DNA of 64,000 nt from Brevibacillus migulae (GCF_004521915.1 NZ_SDKD01000011.1:62001-126000), one strand, 5' to 3'. Shown: positions 21,715 through 32,463, numbered from the stretch's first letter. The notes: generated by a model not told the origin, from the letters alone. Numbers and translations are program-made.

Positions 21715-21760
21715 AAAACCCGAATATTTGTTGTTAATGTATCATTTTTGTACGGATTTA
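21715..21760 (-). promoter_or_regulatory. Paired PurBoxes upstream of purR
   Basis: On the minus strand AAATCCGTACAAA and AATATTCGGGTTT approximate facing PurBoxes (AWWWCCGAACWWT and its complement). The CCG and CGG cores are about 24 bp apart inside, close to the spacing in B. subtilis pur promoters. Each has one core mismatch. The upstream box overlaps the ispE stop codon. Confidence 0.5.
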
Positions 21761-22636
21761 CGCAAGTATTTCCGCTTCCGTACATCCTAATAACCGGGCT
21801 ACATATACATCTTTGACAAATCCGCGCAAGGCATTATAGATGCGCTGGACCTTTGCTTCCTTTTGCACCAATGCATAGACCGTGGGACCGCTTCCCGACA
21901 TCAATACGCCATCGGCTCCCGAGGCCAGCATCAATTCCTTGATTTGTTTTACTTGGGGATACAGCGATAGGGTCACATCCTCAAGCACATTGCCCAAAGA
22001 TTTACACATGAGCTGAAAATCCTGCGTCTCGATCGCTTTGAGCATATATGCCGTGTCGGGATGTTTCGTACTCTCGTTAATTCGCAAATTTCCATAGACA
22101 TCTGCCGTAGAAACACCGATCGGCGGCTTTGCCAAAATGACCCAACAAGGGGCAGGCGGCGTAAGATGTTCGATCCGTTCCCCGCGTCCTGTAGCCAATG
22201 CCGTACCGCCATAAACGCAAAAAGGCACGTCAGAACCAATCTGGGCCCCGATCTCAGCCAATTCATCCAGCGTTAACCCCAGGTTCCACAGCTTGTTCAA
22301 GCCACGCAAGGCAGCTGCTGCATCACTGCTTCCGCCAGCCAGTCCGGCTGCGACCGGGATCTGTTTATGTATGTAGATGCGTACACCTTGTTTGACCTTA
22401 TATTTTTCCTTTAAGAGCTGGGCTGCTTTATAGGCATGATTTCGGGCATCATCAGGGACAAAGCTGGCGGAACACTCCAGCCTGATTTCATCGCTAGCCA
22501 GCAATGTCAACTCCACCCGGTCTGCCAGATCGACGGTAGTCATTACCATCTCTACCTCATGATAGCCATCCGGTCTTTTGTAGAGGGTATCTAATGTTAA
22601 GTTGATTTTGGCCGGCGCTTTCACAGAGATACGCAA
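21758..22636 (-). CDS. ispE: 4-diphosphocytidyl-2-C-methyl-D-erythritol kinase IspE
   Basis: GHMP kinase of 292 residues in the MEP isoprenoid pathway. It has [20 protein letters not shown] at the N-terminus, the ATP loop [19 protein letters not shown], and [12 protein letters not shown] near the C-terminus. It lies between sspF and purR as in B. subtilis, with a tandem terminator separating it from sspF. Confidence 0.96.
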   Translation of the reverse strand: MRISVKAPAKINLTLDTLYKRPDGYHEVEMVMTTVDLADRVELTLLASDEIRLECSASFVPDDARNHAYKAAQLLKEKYKVKQGVRIYIHKQIPVAAGLAGGSSDAAAALRGLNKLWNLGLTLDELAEIGAQIGSDVPFCVYGGTALATGRGERIEHLTPPAPCWVILAKPPIGVSTADVYGNLRINESTKHPDTAYMLKAIETQDFQLMCKSLGNVLEDVTLSLYPQVKQIKELMLASGADGVLMSGSGPTVYALVQKEAKVQRIYNALRGFVKDVYVARLLGCTEAEILA

Positions 22637-22738
22637 CGTCGATCACCTTCTTCCTTTTCCTAGGCTACTATTGTAGCATAGGGAGATTCTTGGTTGCCAC
22701 TGTCTGCCTATTCGGGCTATTTCTTCTTTGTGGCACAC

Positions 22739-22803
22739 AAAAACCCGCTTTTCATGGAAAAGCGGGTTAGTTTACAAAAAAGCCGGGATGGCTCCCGGCT
22801 TTT
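22739..22803 (-). terminator. Tandem terminators after sspF
   Basis: The first hairpin, AGCCGGGAGCCATCCCGGCT (22781-22800), runs into TTTTTTG. The second, AACCCGCTTTTCCATGAAAAGCGGGTT (about 22741-22768), runs into TTTTG. Both read leftward. Confidence 0.88.
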
Positions 22804-22806
22804 CGA

Positions 22807-22998
22807 TCAGTGAGATGATTTGTTGTTTTGGTTGGCCAGCGCTTCCTCAGCGATTTGGATCGCCCGTTTCACCAGGTTACCGGCATCCCGTGTGGTAATG
22901 CCGCCCCAACCCTCTGACTTGACGGTATCGTATATCCCCAGGTCCTTGGCGAGTTCCATTTTAAATGCATCTGACATAATGCCTCGTCTGCGACTCAT
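22807..22998 (-). CDS. sspF: Small acid-soluble spore protein SspF type
   Basis: DNA-binding spore protein of 63 residues, close to the 61 of B. subtilis SspF. It keeps [20 protein letters not shown] and [20 protein letters not shown]. Such proteins coat forespore DNA. GGGAGG is upstream of the ATG, and a sigma-G-like promoter lies 30-60 bp upstream. Position between veg and ispE is conserved. Confidence 0.95.
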   Translation of the reverse strand: MSRRRGIMSDAFKMELAKDLGIYDTVKSEGWGGITTRDAGNLVKRAIQIAEEALANQNNKSSH

Positions 22999-23030
22999 GC
23001 CTCACAACCTCCCTTTCTCACTGACAAACT

Positions 23031-23059
23031 TAGTATGTACGATTGGAGGACATTTTACC
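23031..23059 (-). promoter_or_regulatory. Sigma-G-like promoter of sspF
   Basis: The minus strand has a perfect CATACTA -10 (23031-23037) and a GGTAAAA element 15 bp further upstream. A forespore promoter fits a spore DNA-binding protein. Confidence 0.55.
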
Positions 23060-23077
23060 GGGGCAAGATATGTGTAA

Positions 23078-23116
23078 AAAAAGCAAAACAGCAGAGCCAT
23101 AGGCTCTACTGTTGTT
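23078..23116 (-). terminator. Terminator of veg
   Basis: ACAGTAGAGCC and GGCTCTGCTGT form the stem on the minus strand, then TTTTGCTTTTTTT. The stem overlaps the last codons of veg. Confidence 0.8.
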
Positions 23117-23381
23117 GAATAAATGTAATGCGAATATGCTCTTCCTGCCGGCATACGGTAAGTTCTACCGTCTCTGTCAGAATGTCCGCATAGCTATACG
23201 AAACTCTTTCAAACAATTGATCATCGTCAAGCTTTACAACAAAAACCGATGGGTATGTTTCTTCGAGGATGCCCGTCCGCTCAACGGTTTTTCGCCGTCC
23301 GCCGTTGGCCTTCAGCAGAATTCGTTCACCAATGTGCTCATCCAAACTGCGCTTAATATCAAGTAACGCGTTTCTAGCCAT
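23106..23381 (-). CDS. veg: Veg protein, biofilm-associated regulator
   Basis: Protein of 91 residues with the Veg pattern [40 protein letters not shown] and [15 protein letters not shown]. subtilis Veg stimulates biofilm genes by antagonising SinR. ATG 23381 has GAGGTGG 8 nt upstream. A consensus promoter precedes it. yabG, which lies between veg and rsmA in B. subtilis, is absent. Confidence 0.95.
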   Translation of the reverse strand: MARNALLDIKRSLDEHIGERILLKANGGRRKTVERTGILEETYPSVFVVKLDDDQLFERVSYSYADILTETVELTVCRQEEHIRITFIQQQ

Positions 23382-23406
23382 TGTTCCATCCACCTCGCTT
23401 GTTTCC

Positions 23407-23435
23407 ATTATAACAGCTCATACTTATTTTGTCAA
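23407..23435 (-). promoter_or_regulatory. Consensus sigma-A promoter of veg
   Basis: TTGACA (23430-23435) and TATAAT (23407-23412) are separated by exactly 17 bp, a perfect match. The B. subtilis veg promoter is likewise very strong. Confidence 0.9.
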
Positions 23436-23564
23436 AGAAATTTAAAATTATAGCAACCCGAATAAGTTTTTGTCAACGGGGTTTTTTCGTGAAAAATTTC
23501 ATGGATCATGGAAAAAACCCGTCCATTCGACAAAGTTGTGTCAAACGAACGGGTGGTTTCTCCT

Positions 23565-25009
<1,445 letters not shown>

Positions 25010-25188
25010 CTTTCTTTCTCCCAATCATTAGTATCGATGGTTGTAGTTTTTCCAAAACCGCCTTTTTTGAGGCAAAAGTCCTGAAACAAAAATCCGATGC
25101 GACTCGTAAAAGAAGTAGGACCCGAATTTCTAACGACCATCACATTTTACCAAAAAGAAAAGACAGGAGAAAATCCTCCTGCCCCGCT

Positions 25189-26277
25189 TTACGGTAGTTT
25201 GGGCCCGATGATATACACCTTTTTCCCTCGTTTACGTCCGAAAGAAACAGCCTCTGCATGATTATCGAAGAATACATCGATTTTGTTGCCTTGGACCGCT
25301 CCACCGGTATCCTCGGCACGACGGTATCCGACTCCTTCGATATATACCCACCATCCCAATGGAATCACATCGGGATCAACAGCGATTGTCGTTCCTTCTG
25401 TCGCTTTTTTACCAGTAGCAGTACGACCGTAGCCCTGCGATTTCGGGCTTTTACCACCGCCTGCTGGCGTATAGGCTGTCAAGGTCACGTTGGTAAGTAC
25501 CCGCTGCGGTCGGAATACTTTGCCACCACGCGATACCATCCCCGCTGCAGCCACGGCTTGCTTGTTCGGCGCTTCTGCTGAAACTGCCGATGCTACCTTG
25601 GTGCCTACTGCGATGATGCGATCGTGTTTTGGTGCTACCACGTCCCTTTTGACTAACTCACGCGACACTTCCTTGCCATTTTCCGAAACTAGTTTGTAAT
25701 GATTGACCACCTTGCCCTGTTGCCCTTGCTGCAGGACACGGGTCTCCCCTTTTGCTAAAGAAGAATCGTTTTTGCGAATCTCCTGAAATGGTACTTCTTC
25801 TGACAATTGTACGATTTGCTCGGTTATTCGGGTAATTTGGACAGAAGTTCCCTTGGTGATCGTTGATGTCAGCGCAGGCGCTACTTTGTCCTTGGGACCA
25901 AGCGTGATGCCTGCTTCTTGAATGATACCCGCCACATCCCGTTTCAGGGTGCGGATGATCTTCTTTTGCCCGTCAACGAGGACAGGTACTTCCCAGCTGG
26001 TATGTAAGGTAATGGTTTGTTTGTCTGATAGCAGCGTATCTGCTGAAGGTGTCAGCAGATCCTTCTCTGCGAGTGCGATGTTTTGTTCGGACAAAAACTC
26101 TCCGACGGTTTCTGCGGTAGTCTCGAACACTTCAGTCTTACCGTCTGATGTCAGCGTAATTTGCTTTGGCTGGGAAGTGAGGATGAAGATGCTGAGTACG
26201 GATAACAACAGCGCCAGACAGCCCCCTGCAATCAGGATCGTCTTTTTGTGTGCCATCCATATCTTGCTCAACTCCAT
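25189..26277 (-). CDS. yabE: YabE-type cell-wall protein (DUF348, G5, 3D domains)
   Basis: Exported protein of 362 residues. A membrane anchor is at about 13-34. Two DUF348 repeats follow (SDGKTEVFETTAETVGEFLS and a second after VLVDGQKK), then a G5 domain around 140-225. The C-terminal 3D domain has LTAYTPAGGGKSP, DPDVIPLGWWVYIEGVG and DTGGAVQGNKIDVFF, whose three Asp residues are conserved. The domain mix resembles resuscitation-promoting cell-wall lytic factors. A leader of about 120 nt separates the promoter from the ATG. Confidence 0.92.
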   Translation of the reverse strand: MELSKIWMAHKKTILIAGGCLALLLSVLSIFILTSQPKQITLTSDGKTEVFETTAETVGEFLSEQNIALAEKDLLTPSADTLLSDKQTITLHTSWEVPVLVDGQKKIIRTLKRDVAGIIQEAGITLGPKDKVAPALTSTITKGTSVQITRITEQIVQLSEEVPFQEIRKNDSSLAKGETRVLQQGQQGKVVNHYKLVSENGKEVSRELVKRDVVAPKHDRIIAVGTKVASAVSAEAPNKQAVAAAGMVSRGGKVFRPQRVLTNVTLTAYTPAGGGKSPKSQGYGRTATGKKATEGTTIAVDPDVIPLGWWVYIEGVGYRRAEDTGGAVQGNKIDVFFDNHAEAVSFGRKRGKKVYIIGPKLP

Positions 26278-26405
26278 TTCTCACACTCCTTTTCCGTTAA
26301 AAGCTTCTACCGGTAGCCCATTCTTTTTGGAGAGAAAAGGTACCTGTAGCCGCAGCTTTCGGATATCAAGCCAGTTTCGGGGTGAGTGAACGTAGAACGG
26401 TCTTG

Positions 26406-26434
26406 ATTGTATGCTACTTTTTCCGGTTTGTCAA
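26406..26434 (-). promoter_or_regulatory. Sigma-A promoter of yabE with a ~120-nt leader
   Basis: TTGACA (26429-26434) and TACAAT (26406-26411) are 17 bp apart. The leader (26278-26399) contains a CTACCGGTAG palindrome and other short pairings. I could not match it to a known riboswitch. The rest of the 433-bp gap to the chemoreceptor gene is AT-rich and holds only that gene's promoter region. Confidence 0.7.
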
Positions 26435-26612
26435 ATTTCCCCTCTTGACCCCTCTGTCGCCCTGCCGAAAACTATTTACAAGGTAACAGAACCGAATTGC
26501 GAATGATAGCAGCTTTCTGTCGAGTGACCTGTCGATTCCTCCTTTTCGTTCGACATTGTACAGTGTATGCAAAAAAGAGGGTTGATAGAACGGCGCTTGT
26601 CAGCTATTTGTG

Positions 26613-26638
26613 TAAAGGCGCAAAAAATGTGCTGAAAA
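26613..26638 (+). promoter_or_regulatory. Possible sigma-D promoter of the chemoreceptor gene
   Basis: TAAA and GCTGAAAA are 14 bp apart, resembling the motility sigma-D pattern (TAAA, GCCGATAT) at about 5 of 8 positions in the -10. Confidence 0.35.
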
Positions 26639-26710
26639 TTTAAAATTATTAGGTTTTAATCTCTCCTTTCTTGGGTAAATAACCGAAATAAAGAAAAGGG
26701 GGGATTCAAT

Positions 26711-28456
26711 ATGAAGAGATATATAAGGATACGAACAAAGCTCATTTTCACTGCACTTCTACTTTTGGCCATTCCTACCCTTGTCACTGGAGTCGTAGGA
26801 TACTCTATGTCGAAGCAGGCGTTGGACAAAAGCGGTGAAATGGCCTTGAAAAACAATGTAAAACAAGTCATTGAAATGATCAAAGTGCTAGATCAGCAAG
26901 TAAAGGCGGGGAAGCTCCCGTTGAAGGAAGCACAGGAGTCTGTGATTGCTTCCATTTTAGGGGAGAAACGAGCAGACGGCACCAGACCGATCAATAAAGC
27001 GATCGACGTCGGGCCGAATGGATACATATTTATCATGGATCAAACCGGAATGCTGCTGGGCCACCCTCTGAAGGAAGGAACCAGCCTATGGGAAACCAAG
27101 GATGCCAATGGAGTCATGCTCGGGCAGGAGCTGGTGAAGAACGGGTTGAAAGGCGGGGGTACCACTCACTATATTTGGCCTCTACCAAATCAACCAGACA
27201 AGTTTGCACCGAAGCTTACCTATTCGGAATTTGAACCTGCCTGGGGCTGGATTGTTTGTTCGGGTTCCTATCTGAGCGATTTTAATGCTGGCGCTAATTA
27301 CCTTCTATATATTCTGGCGGGAACATTAGGTTTCTTTTTACTGATCGGCGCAGGGGTTGTCTTGTTCGTCTCCAACCGCATGACGAAACCGCTGGTCGCA
27401 TTAACCGAGCAAGCTCAGCGGGTGACCAACGGAGATCTGACGATTGAGCCGCTAACGATTCAAAACAGAGATGAAATTAGCGATATGGCCAATAGCTTCA
27501 TGAAAATGGCCCAAAATATGAAAGCGCTTTTACAGCAGATCGCCCACTCTACTGACCTGGTCGCATCCACCGCTGAACAATTATCCGTCTCCGCCGATGA
27601 GACAAGCAAGGCGACAGAAAACATCACCTTGGCGATTCAAGAAGTTGCCATCGGCATGGATGATCAGCTGCAAAGTGCGGAAAAAACAACCGTTTCTATG
27701 GAGGCGATTCGTGAAGGCGTGGAACGCATCGCTGCACAATCCACGATCGTAGAAGAAGCGTCTACCCTCTCCATGACACAAGCAGCGGAAGGCAACGCCT
27801 CTTTGAACAACGTGGTAGAACAGATGAACATGATCACGAGCTCCGTTCATGATACGCATGCAGCCATCACCCGTCTCCATGAGCGATCTCAAGCGGTCGG
27901 TGAAATCATCGAGGTGATTCATTCGATTGCGGCACAGACCAACCTGCTTTCCTTAAACGCAGCCATCGAAGCAGCAAGAGCGGGCGAACACGGAAAAGGC
28001 TTTGCCGTAGTGGCGAGCGAAGTGCGGAAGCTCGCGGATCAATCGTCTCATTCCGCCCAAAAAATCGCGGATCTGATTCATGAAATTCAGGAGGATACGA
28101 AAAAGTCTGTTCAGGCTATGGGACAAGTGCAGGGTGATGTACACGTGGGCATCTCCGTTGTACATGAAACGGAAAAGATTTTTCAAACCATATTGTCTTC
28201 GCTGGCGAATGTGAGCGATCGTTTACAAGAAGTGTCGGCTACCAGCCAATCGATTTCCAGTGCTACGCGTGAAGTCTCCTCCGCGATGCTGGGAATCTCG
28301 GAGATTTCCAAACGATCTGCGGCGAATTCACAAAGTGTAGCCGCCGCCAGCGAGGAGCAGCTCGCCTCGATGGAAGAAATCACTGCTTCCACCAGCTCCT
28401 TATCAGCCATGGCGGGCGACTTGCAGAATGCTGTCAAACATTTCAAGCTTTCCTGA
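26711..28456 (+). CDS. Methyl-accepting chemotaxis protein with single Cache domain
   Basis: Receptor of 581 residues. Transmembrane segments are at about 13-33 and 196-218. Between them is an extracellular single-Cache region ([34 protein letters not shown]). A HAMP domain follows at 219-272 and a cytoplasmic signalling domain with the hairpin tip [20 protein letters not shown] and [14 protein letters not shown]. It would feed CheA. The ligand is unknown; Cache receptors of this class often sense organic acids. The gene is inserted between yabE and tatD on the opposite strand. Confidence 0.93.
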   Translation: MKRYIRIRTKLIFTALLLLAIPTLVTGVVGYSMSKQALDKSGEMALKNNVKQVIEMIKVLDQQVKAGKLPLKEAQESVIASILGEKRADGTRPINKAIDVGPNGYIFIMDQTGMLLGHPLKEGTSLWETKDANGVMLGQELVKNGLKGGGTTHYIWPLPNQPDKFAPKLTYSEFEPAWGWIVCSGSYLSDFNAGANYLLYILAGTLGFFLLIGAGVVLFVSNRMTKPLVALTEQAQRVTNGDLTIEPLTIQNRDEISDMANSFMKMAQNMKALLQQIAHSTDLVASTAEQLSVSADETSKATENITLAIQEVAIGMDDQLQSAEKTTVSMEAIREGVERIAAQSTIVEEASTLSMTQAAEGNASLNNVVEQMNMITSSVHDTHAAITRLHERSQAVGEIIEVIHSIAAQTNLLSLNAAIEAARAGEHGKGFAVVASEVRKLADQSSHSAQKIADLIHEIQEDTKKSVQAMGQVQGDVHVGISVVHETEKIFQTILSSLANVSDRLQEVSATSQSISSATREVSSAMLGISEISKRSAANSQSVAAASEEQLASMEEITASTSSLSAMAGDLQNAVKHFKLS

Positions 28457-28461
28457 TATAG

Positions 28462-28492
28462 AAAAAAGGTGCCTGTCATCGCAGGCACCTTG
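28462..28492 (-). terminator. Terminator of tatD
   Basis: AAGGTGCCTG and CAGGCACCTT form a stem around TCATCG. The minus-strand side continues into TTTTTTC; the plus-strand side has few Ts, so it mainly serves tatD. Confidence 0.8.
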
Positions 28493-28552
28493 TTCAGTTC
28501 ATTCAGCGAAGGCTCCGCCAAAGGCTTAACGAAGCCAAGTTTTCTAATCCGA

Positions 28553-29320
28553 TCAAGACAGTCGAAACAGTCTTCTCGCATTGTCAGCCGTAATCTTGGC
28601 CATTTCCTCGTAGGACACCCCATGGATATTCGCCATCTCTTCCGCCACAAACCGGACATAACCGGATTCATTGCGTTTGCCCCGAAATGGATGCGGGGTC
28701 AAATATGGGCAGTCCGTCTCGATGAGCAAGCGGTCAAGCGGCACTTTCGCCGCCACTTCCTTGGGCTGCTTCGCATTTTTAAACGTCAGCGGTCCGCCAA
28801 AGGAAATGTAAAAGTTCATATCCAGCGCCATTTTGGCCGTCTCCCAGCTTCCCGAGAAACAGTGCATGATTCCGCCCACTTCCGCCGCTTTCTCCTCGCG
28901 CAGGATCGTGATGACATCCTGATGAGCGTCACGGTTATGGATAATGATCGGCATTTGCAGCTTTTTGGCAAGGCGTATCTGTTTGCGGAACACGTCTGCC
29001 TGCACATCGCGCGGCGACGTATCCCAATAGTAGTCGAGGCCCATTTCCCCTAAGCCGACAACCTTTGGATGGCGGCTCAGCTCTTCAATCCATTCCAAAT
29101 GCTCATCGGTCATATCCTTGGCGTCTTGCGGATGCCAGCCAACCACAGCGTAAATGAAATCATGCTTCTCCGCCAGCTCCATGCACGTAGGGATCGTTTC
29201 CGCATTGAAGCCGATATTGACGATTGTGCTGACGCCATTTTCTCTCGCCCGGGCGATGGTCTCATCACGGTCTTCTTCAAACTCCGGTGCATTCAAATGG
29301 GCGTGTGTATCAAATAACAA
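28553..29320 (-). CDS. tatD: TatD-family metal-dependent nuclease
   Basis: TIM-barrel hydrolase of 255 residues with metal ligands in FDTHAHLNAPEF, LGEMGLDYY, IIHNRDAHQD, GIMHCFSGSW and IETDCPYLTPHPFRGKRN. TatD proteins are 3'-5' DNA/RNA exonucleases. The start is TTG at 29320 with AAGGGG upstream. It lies 25 bp after metG. Confidence 0.95.
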   Translation of the reverse strand: MLFDTHAHLNAPEFEEDRDETIARARENGVSTIVNIGFNAETIPTCMELAEKHDFIYAVVGWHPQDAKDMTDEHLEWIEELSRHPKVVGLGEMGLDYYWDTSPRDVQADVFRKQIRLAKKLQMPIIIHNRDAHQDVITILREEKAAEVGGIMHCFSGSWETAKMALDMNFYISFGGPLTFKNAKQPKEVAAKVPLDRLLIETDCPYLTPHPFRGKRNESGYVRFVAEEMANIHGVSYEEMAKITADNARRLFRLS

Positions 29321-29345
29321 GGTTGGTTCACCCCTTTTGCAGTGG

Positions 29346-31370
29346 TTACTTTACAATGGCACCGTTTGGCATGCTCGGATCTACCGTCGCAAGGGTCAAC
29401 TGTTCACCCACAGATGCGGCGAGGATCATGCCTTGGGACAGCTCTCCACGCAGTTTTACCGGCTTCAGGTTGGCAACCAGAATGACTTTTTTGCCGACCA
29501 TCTCTTCCGGTGTATAGTATTTTGCGATTCCAGAAACAACCTGACGTTGCTCATAACCGAGATCCAGCTGCAAAATGAGAAGTTTGTCGGCATTAGGATG
29601 CTTTTCGCAGGCCGTTACTTGGGCTACGCGCAGTTCTACTTTGCCAAAGTCATCGATGCCGATCTCTTCTTTGGCATCTGCAGGCTTTTCAGCCGCTGTC
29701 GATTGGTTGGTTGTCTCACTCACGGTTGGTCCTCCTTGAAGCGCTTCTTGTTTTTTCTTGTTCTCTTCCGCTTGGCGGCGAGCTTCTGCCGTCGATTCAT
29801 CAATGAACGCAAGCTCTGCTTCGATATCCAGACGCGGGAACAACAGCTCGCTGCGGCTGACGCGGCTTCCTACCGGCATTCCGCCCCATGCTGCGGTGGA
29901 GTCCCAGCTGGTCGCTTCCGGCTTGTCTGCAATGCCCAGCTGCTCCCAGATTTTCACGGGAACCTTGGTCATGAATGGCTGGATCAGGATCGACACAATG
30001 CGGATCGCTTCCACCAGGTTGTACATGACGGTGCCCAGACGCTCGCGGGTGTCTTCCGATTTTGCCAGGTTCCACGGCATGGTCTCATCGATGTATTTGT
30101 TGCTGCGGCTGATCAGTTCCCAAATATGCGTCAGTGCGTTGCTGAAGCGCATTTCATCCAGATGCTCTTCGACAAGCGCTTTGGTCTTGGTAGCCAATTC
30201 GATCAAGCTATCGTCAAATTCGCCCTTTTGCGTAGGCGCTGGCATTACGCCATCGAAATACTTCTCGATCATGACCAGCGTGCGGCTGAGCAGATTGCCC
30301 AGGTCATTCGCCAGGTCGAAATTCAGACGCTGAATAAAGATTTCCGGTGTGAATACGCCATCCTGCCCAAATTGAATCTCGCGCAGCAGGTAATAGCGCA
30401 CGCTGTCGGAACCGTAACGATCAATGAGGAGCTTCGGATCGATCACGTTTCCTTTCGATTTGGACATTTTTCCATCCGGCATCAGCAGCCAGCCATGGCC
30501 GAATACTTTTTTCGGCAGCGGGAGACCCAACGCCAGCAGCACGATCGGCCAGTAGATGGTATGGAAGCGAATGATATCTTTTCCGACCAGATGAACGTCG
30601 ACTGGCCAGTACCGTTTAAACAAGCTGTCATCTTCCGATCCGTAGCCAAGCGCTGTAATGTAGTTGGCCAACGCGTCGATCCATACATAGATGACATGCT
30701 CCGGATCATTTGGAACTTTAATTCCCCAATCAAAGGTGCTGCGCGACACGCTGAGATCCTGCAAGCCTGGTTTGAGGAAGTTGTTGATCATTTCATTGCG
30801 GCGCGTATCCGGCTGGATGAAATCCGGATGTTCCTCGATGTATTTCAGGAGCTGGTCCTGGTATTTGGACAGACGGAAGAAGTAATTTTTCTCCTTCACT
30901 TTTTTCAGCTCGCGGCCACAGTCCGGGCAGATGTAGCCTTTGTCTGTTTTCGCCTGTGTCTCCGTCCAGAAAGATTCATCCGGCACACAGTAGTAGCCCT
31001 CGTATTCGCCCAGATAAATGTCGCCCTGGTCAACGAGCTGCTGGAAGATTTTTTGCACGGCATCCTTATGGCGAGGCTCGGTCGTACGGATGAAGTCATC
31101 GTAGGAAATATCAAGCTTTTGCCACAGATCGCGAATCCAATCGACGACCGGATTGATAAACTCTAGCGGCTGCAAACCTTCCTGGGCTGCACGTTCTTGC
31201 AACTTTTGGCCGTGTTCATCCGTCCCTGTCAAATAACGGACGTCAAATCCACGTAAACGTTTGTACCGTGCCATTGTATCTGCCGCAATCGTGGTGTACG
31301 CGTTTCCGATATGAAGCTTGTTACTGGGATAATAAATCGGGGTAGTAATGTAATAAGTGGGTTTTGACAT
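29346..31370 (-). CDS. metG: Methionyl-tRNA synthetase
   Basis: Class I synthetase of 674 residues. The HIGH motif appears in SNKLHIGNAYTT and the KMSKS loop in PDGKMSKSKGNVID. A CPDC zinc motif is in the connective domain. The C-terminal 100 residues are an EMAP/OB tRNA-binding domain (VELRVAQVTACEKHPNADKL) joined by a KPADAKEE linker. ATG 31370 follows AGGAGG. A T-box leader precedes it. Confidence 0.97.
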   Translation of the reverse strand: MSKPTYYITTPIYYPSNKLHIGNAYTTIAADTMARYKRLRGFDVRYLTGTDEHGQKLQERAAQEGLQPLEFINPVVDWIRDLWQKLDISYDDFIRTTEPRHKDAVQKIFQQLVDQGDIYLGEYEGYYCVPDESFWTETQAKTDKGYICPDCGRELKKVKEKNYFFRLSKYQDQLLKYIEEHPDFIQPDTRRNEMINNFLKPGLQDLSVSRSTFDWGIKVPNDPEHVIYVWIDALANYITALGYGSEDDSLFKRYWPVDVHLVGKDIIRFHTIYWPIVLLALGLPLPKKVFGHGWLLMPDGKMSKSKGNVIDPKLLIDRYGSDSVRYYLLREIQFGQDGVFTPEIFIQRLNFDLANDLGNLLSRTLVMIEKYFDGVMPAPTQKGEFDDSLIELATKTKALVEEHLDEMRFSNALTHIWELISRSNKYIDETMPWNLAKSEDTRERLGTVMYNLVEAIRIVSILIQPFMTKVPVKIWEQLGIADKPEATSWDSTAAWGGMPVGSRVSRSELLFPRLDIEAELAFIDESTAEARRQAEENKKKQEALQGGPTVSETTNQSTAAEKPADAKEEIGIDDFGKVELRVAQVTACEKHPNADKLLILQLDLGYEQRQVVSGIAKYYTPEEMVGKKVILVANLKPVKLRGELSQGMILAASVGEQLTLATVDPSMPNGAIVK

Positions 31371-31395
31371 AGCATGTCCTCCTGTTTTTTGAAAA

Positions 31396-31700
31396 TAAAA
31401 AAAGACCCATCCCGGATTGGGACGAGTCTCATCACTCGTGGTACCACCCAAATGCTCCGCTCTCTCACAAGCAGCGGACTCAGCAAGTCGCATGCGACCT
31501 TCTCCGTAACGTGGAGGAAACGTTATCGACTAGTCAACCTTCCCCATATAGAGGAGGCGATTCATCCATAAAGACTCGGGGGCCATCTTCTGCTCGGTTC
31601 CTTATGCCGGTTCTCAGCTACCCCGGCTCTCTGGAATAAGGGAGGTCAAGCATACTCTTCCCGTCATTGTCTGTCCTATGCGATTTTTATAGGAAGTCTT
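31396..31700 (-). promoter_or_regulatory. T-box leader of metG (Met specifier)
   Basis: The minus strand carries the T-box core GGGTGGTACCACG (about 31437-31449), an AGAGTA element, and a stem I with AGAGAGCCGGGG/GAACCGGC. GAAGATGGCCCC places ATG at the specifier position. The terminator GACTCGTCCC/GGGATGGGTC runs into TTTTTTT. Uncharged tRNA-Met would promote readthrough into metG. Confidence 0.93.
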
Positions 31701-31709
31701 ACCATTCTT

Positions 31710-31737
31710 ATTGTACTCTTCCAACTCTATTTGTAAA
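31710..31737 (-). promoter_or_regulatory. Promoter of the metG T-box transcript
   Basis: TTTACA (31732-31737) and TACAAT (31710-31715) are separated by 16 bp upstream of the T-box. Confidence 0.7.
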
Positions 31738-31759
31738 CCCTAATCAGCGGATGGTTTTC

Positions 31760-32040
31760 TGTCGACAAAAAAAGGGAAGTATGTCGAATATAATCGTTGT
31801 TATTCGACACAATTCGACTTTATCCATCATTATCCTCACCTGATGATTACCAGTAATTTTTTCCCATGTTTGTCGAACAAGCGAAAAACAGCTTGACCTA
31901 AGTGTTATATCCATTGAAATTATCGCACTTTGATCCAACAAAATTGAAAAAATTGTATTGACACCTTTGGGAATGACTGGTATTATGAAATCAGCTTAAA
32001 TTGTCGAATAATGACGATTAATAAATAGAATAATCGACAA
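31760..32040 (+). promoter_or_regulatory. Cluster of Spo0A boxes around the abrB promoter
   Basis: Matches to TGTCGAA (0A box) occur at 31782-31788 (+), 31803-31809 (-), 31871-31877 (+, within a perfect TTTGTCGAA) and 32002-32008 (+). One-mismatch sites are at 31760-31767 and 32033-32039. The last exact box lies about 10 bp downstream of the predicted abrB start point, where Spo0A~P blocks abrB in B. subtilis. Confidence 0.8.
31958..31986 (+). promoter_or_regulatory. Sigma-A promoter of abrB
   Basis: TTGACA (31958-31963) and TATTAT (31981-31986) are exactly 17 bp apart. The leader to abrB is about 90 nt and contains 0A boxes. Confidence 0.88.
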
Positions 32041-32084
32041 TCACCACCATCATTCTAAGCGACCAAGAGAGGAGAATTACACAC

Positions 32085-32336
32085 ATGATGAAATCAACTG
32101 GAATCGTAAGAAAAGTCGATGAATTGGGACGCGTTGTTATTCCTATCGAGCTGCGCCGTACACTGGGCATCGCGGAAAAAGACGCTTTGGAAATCTACGT
32201 AGATGGTGAACGCATTATCCTGAAAAAGTACGAGCCTGCCTGTATTTTCTGCGGCAACGCAGACAAAGTGACTCACTTCAAAGGGAAAATCGTTTGCCAA
32301 GATTGCTTGACTGAAATGCCAGTCGTTCAACGCTAA
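32085..32336 (+). CDS. abrB: Transition-state regulator AbrB (variant with four-cysteine C-terminus)
   Basis: DNA-binding regulator of 83 residues. The N-terminal swapped-hairpin domain (STGIVRKVDELGRVVIPIEL) is nearly identical to B. subtilis AbrB. The C-terminal half differs: B. subtilis has a second beta-alpha domain, whereas here residues 53-74 carry Cys53-x2-Cys56 and Cys71-x2-Cys74, a probable zinc ribbon. It is the only block gene on the plus strand, as in B. subtilis, and is preceded by 0A boxes. GAGAGGAG lies upstream of the ATG. Confidence 0.94.
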   Translation: MMKSTGIVRKVDELGRVVIPIELRRTLGIAEKDALEIYVDGERIILKKYEPACIFCGNADKVTHFKGKIVCQDCLTEMPVVQR

Positions 32337-32369
32337 TTGGTAAAAGGAAATATACTTTTATTCGTTACT

Positions 32370-32406
32370 ATACGCCTCTTTTCTTAGAGGCGTATTTGTT
32401 TTTTGG
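32370..32406 (+). terminator. Terminator of abrB
   Basis: ATACGCCTC and GAGGCGTAT form a 9-bp stem followed by TTGTTTTTT. Confidence 0.88.
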
Positions 32407-32463
32407 AAAAAATGTGATTCATGTTATAATTTTGGAAATTAGGCTGTTTGTGGAGGAGTTCCG

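Noticed and set aside
29154..31166. 670-codon plus-strand open frame
   Set aside because: It is antisense to metG and tatD, both clearly real, and has no motif; a shadow of codon bias. Similar shadows oppose mfd (10995-12170) and glmU (16801-18036).
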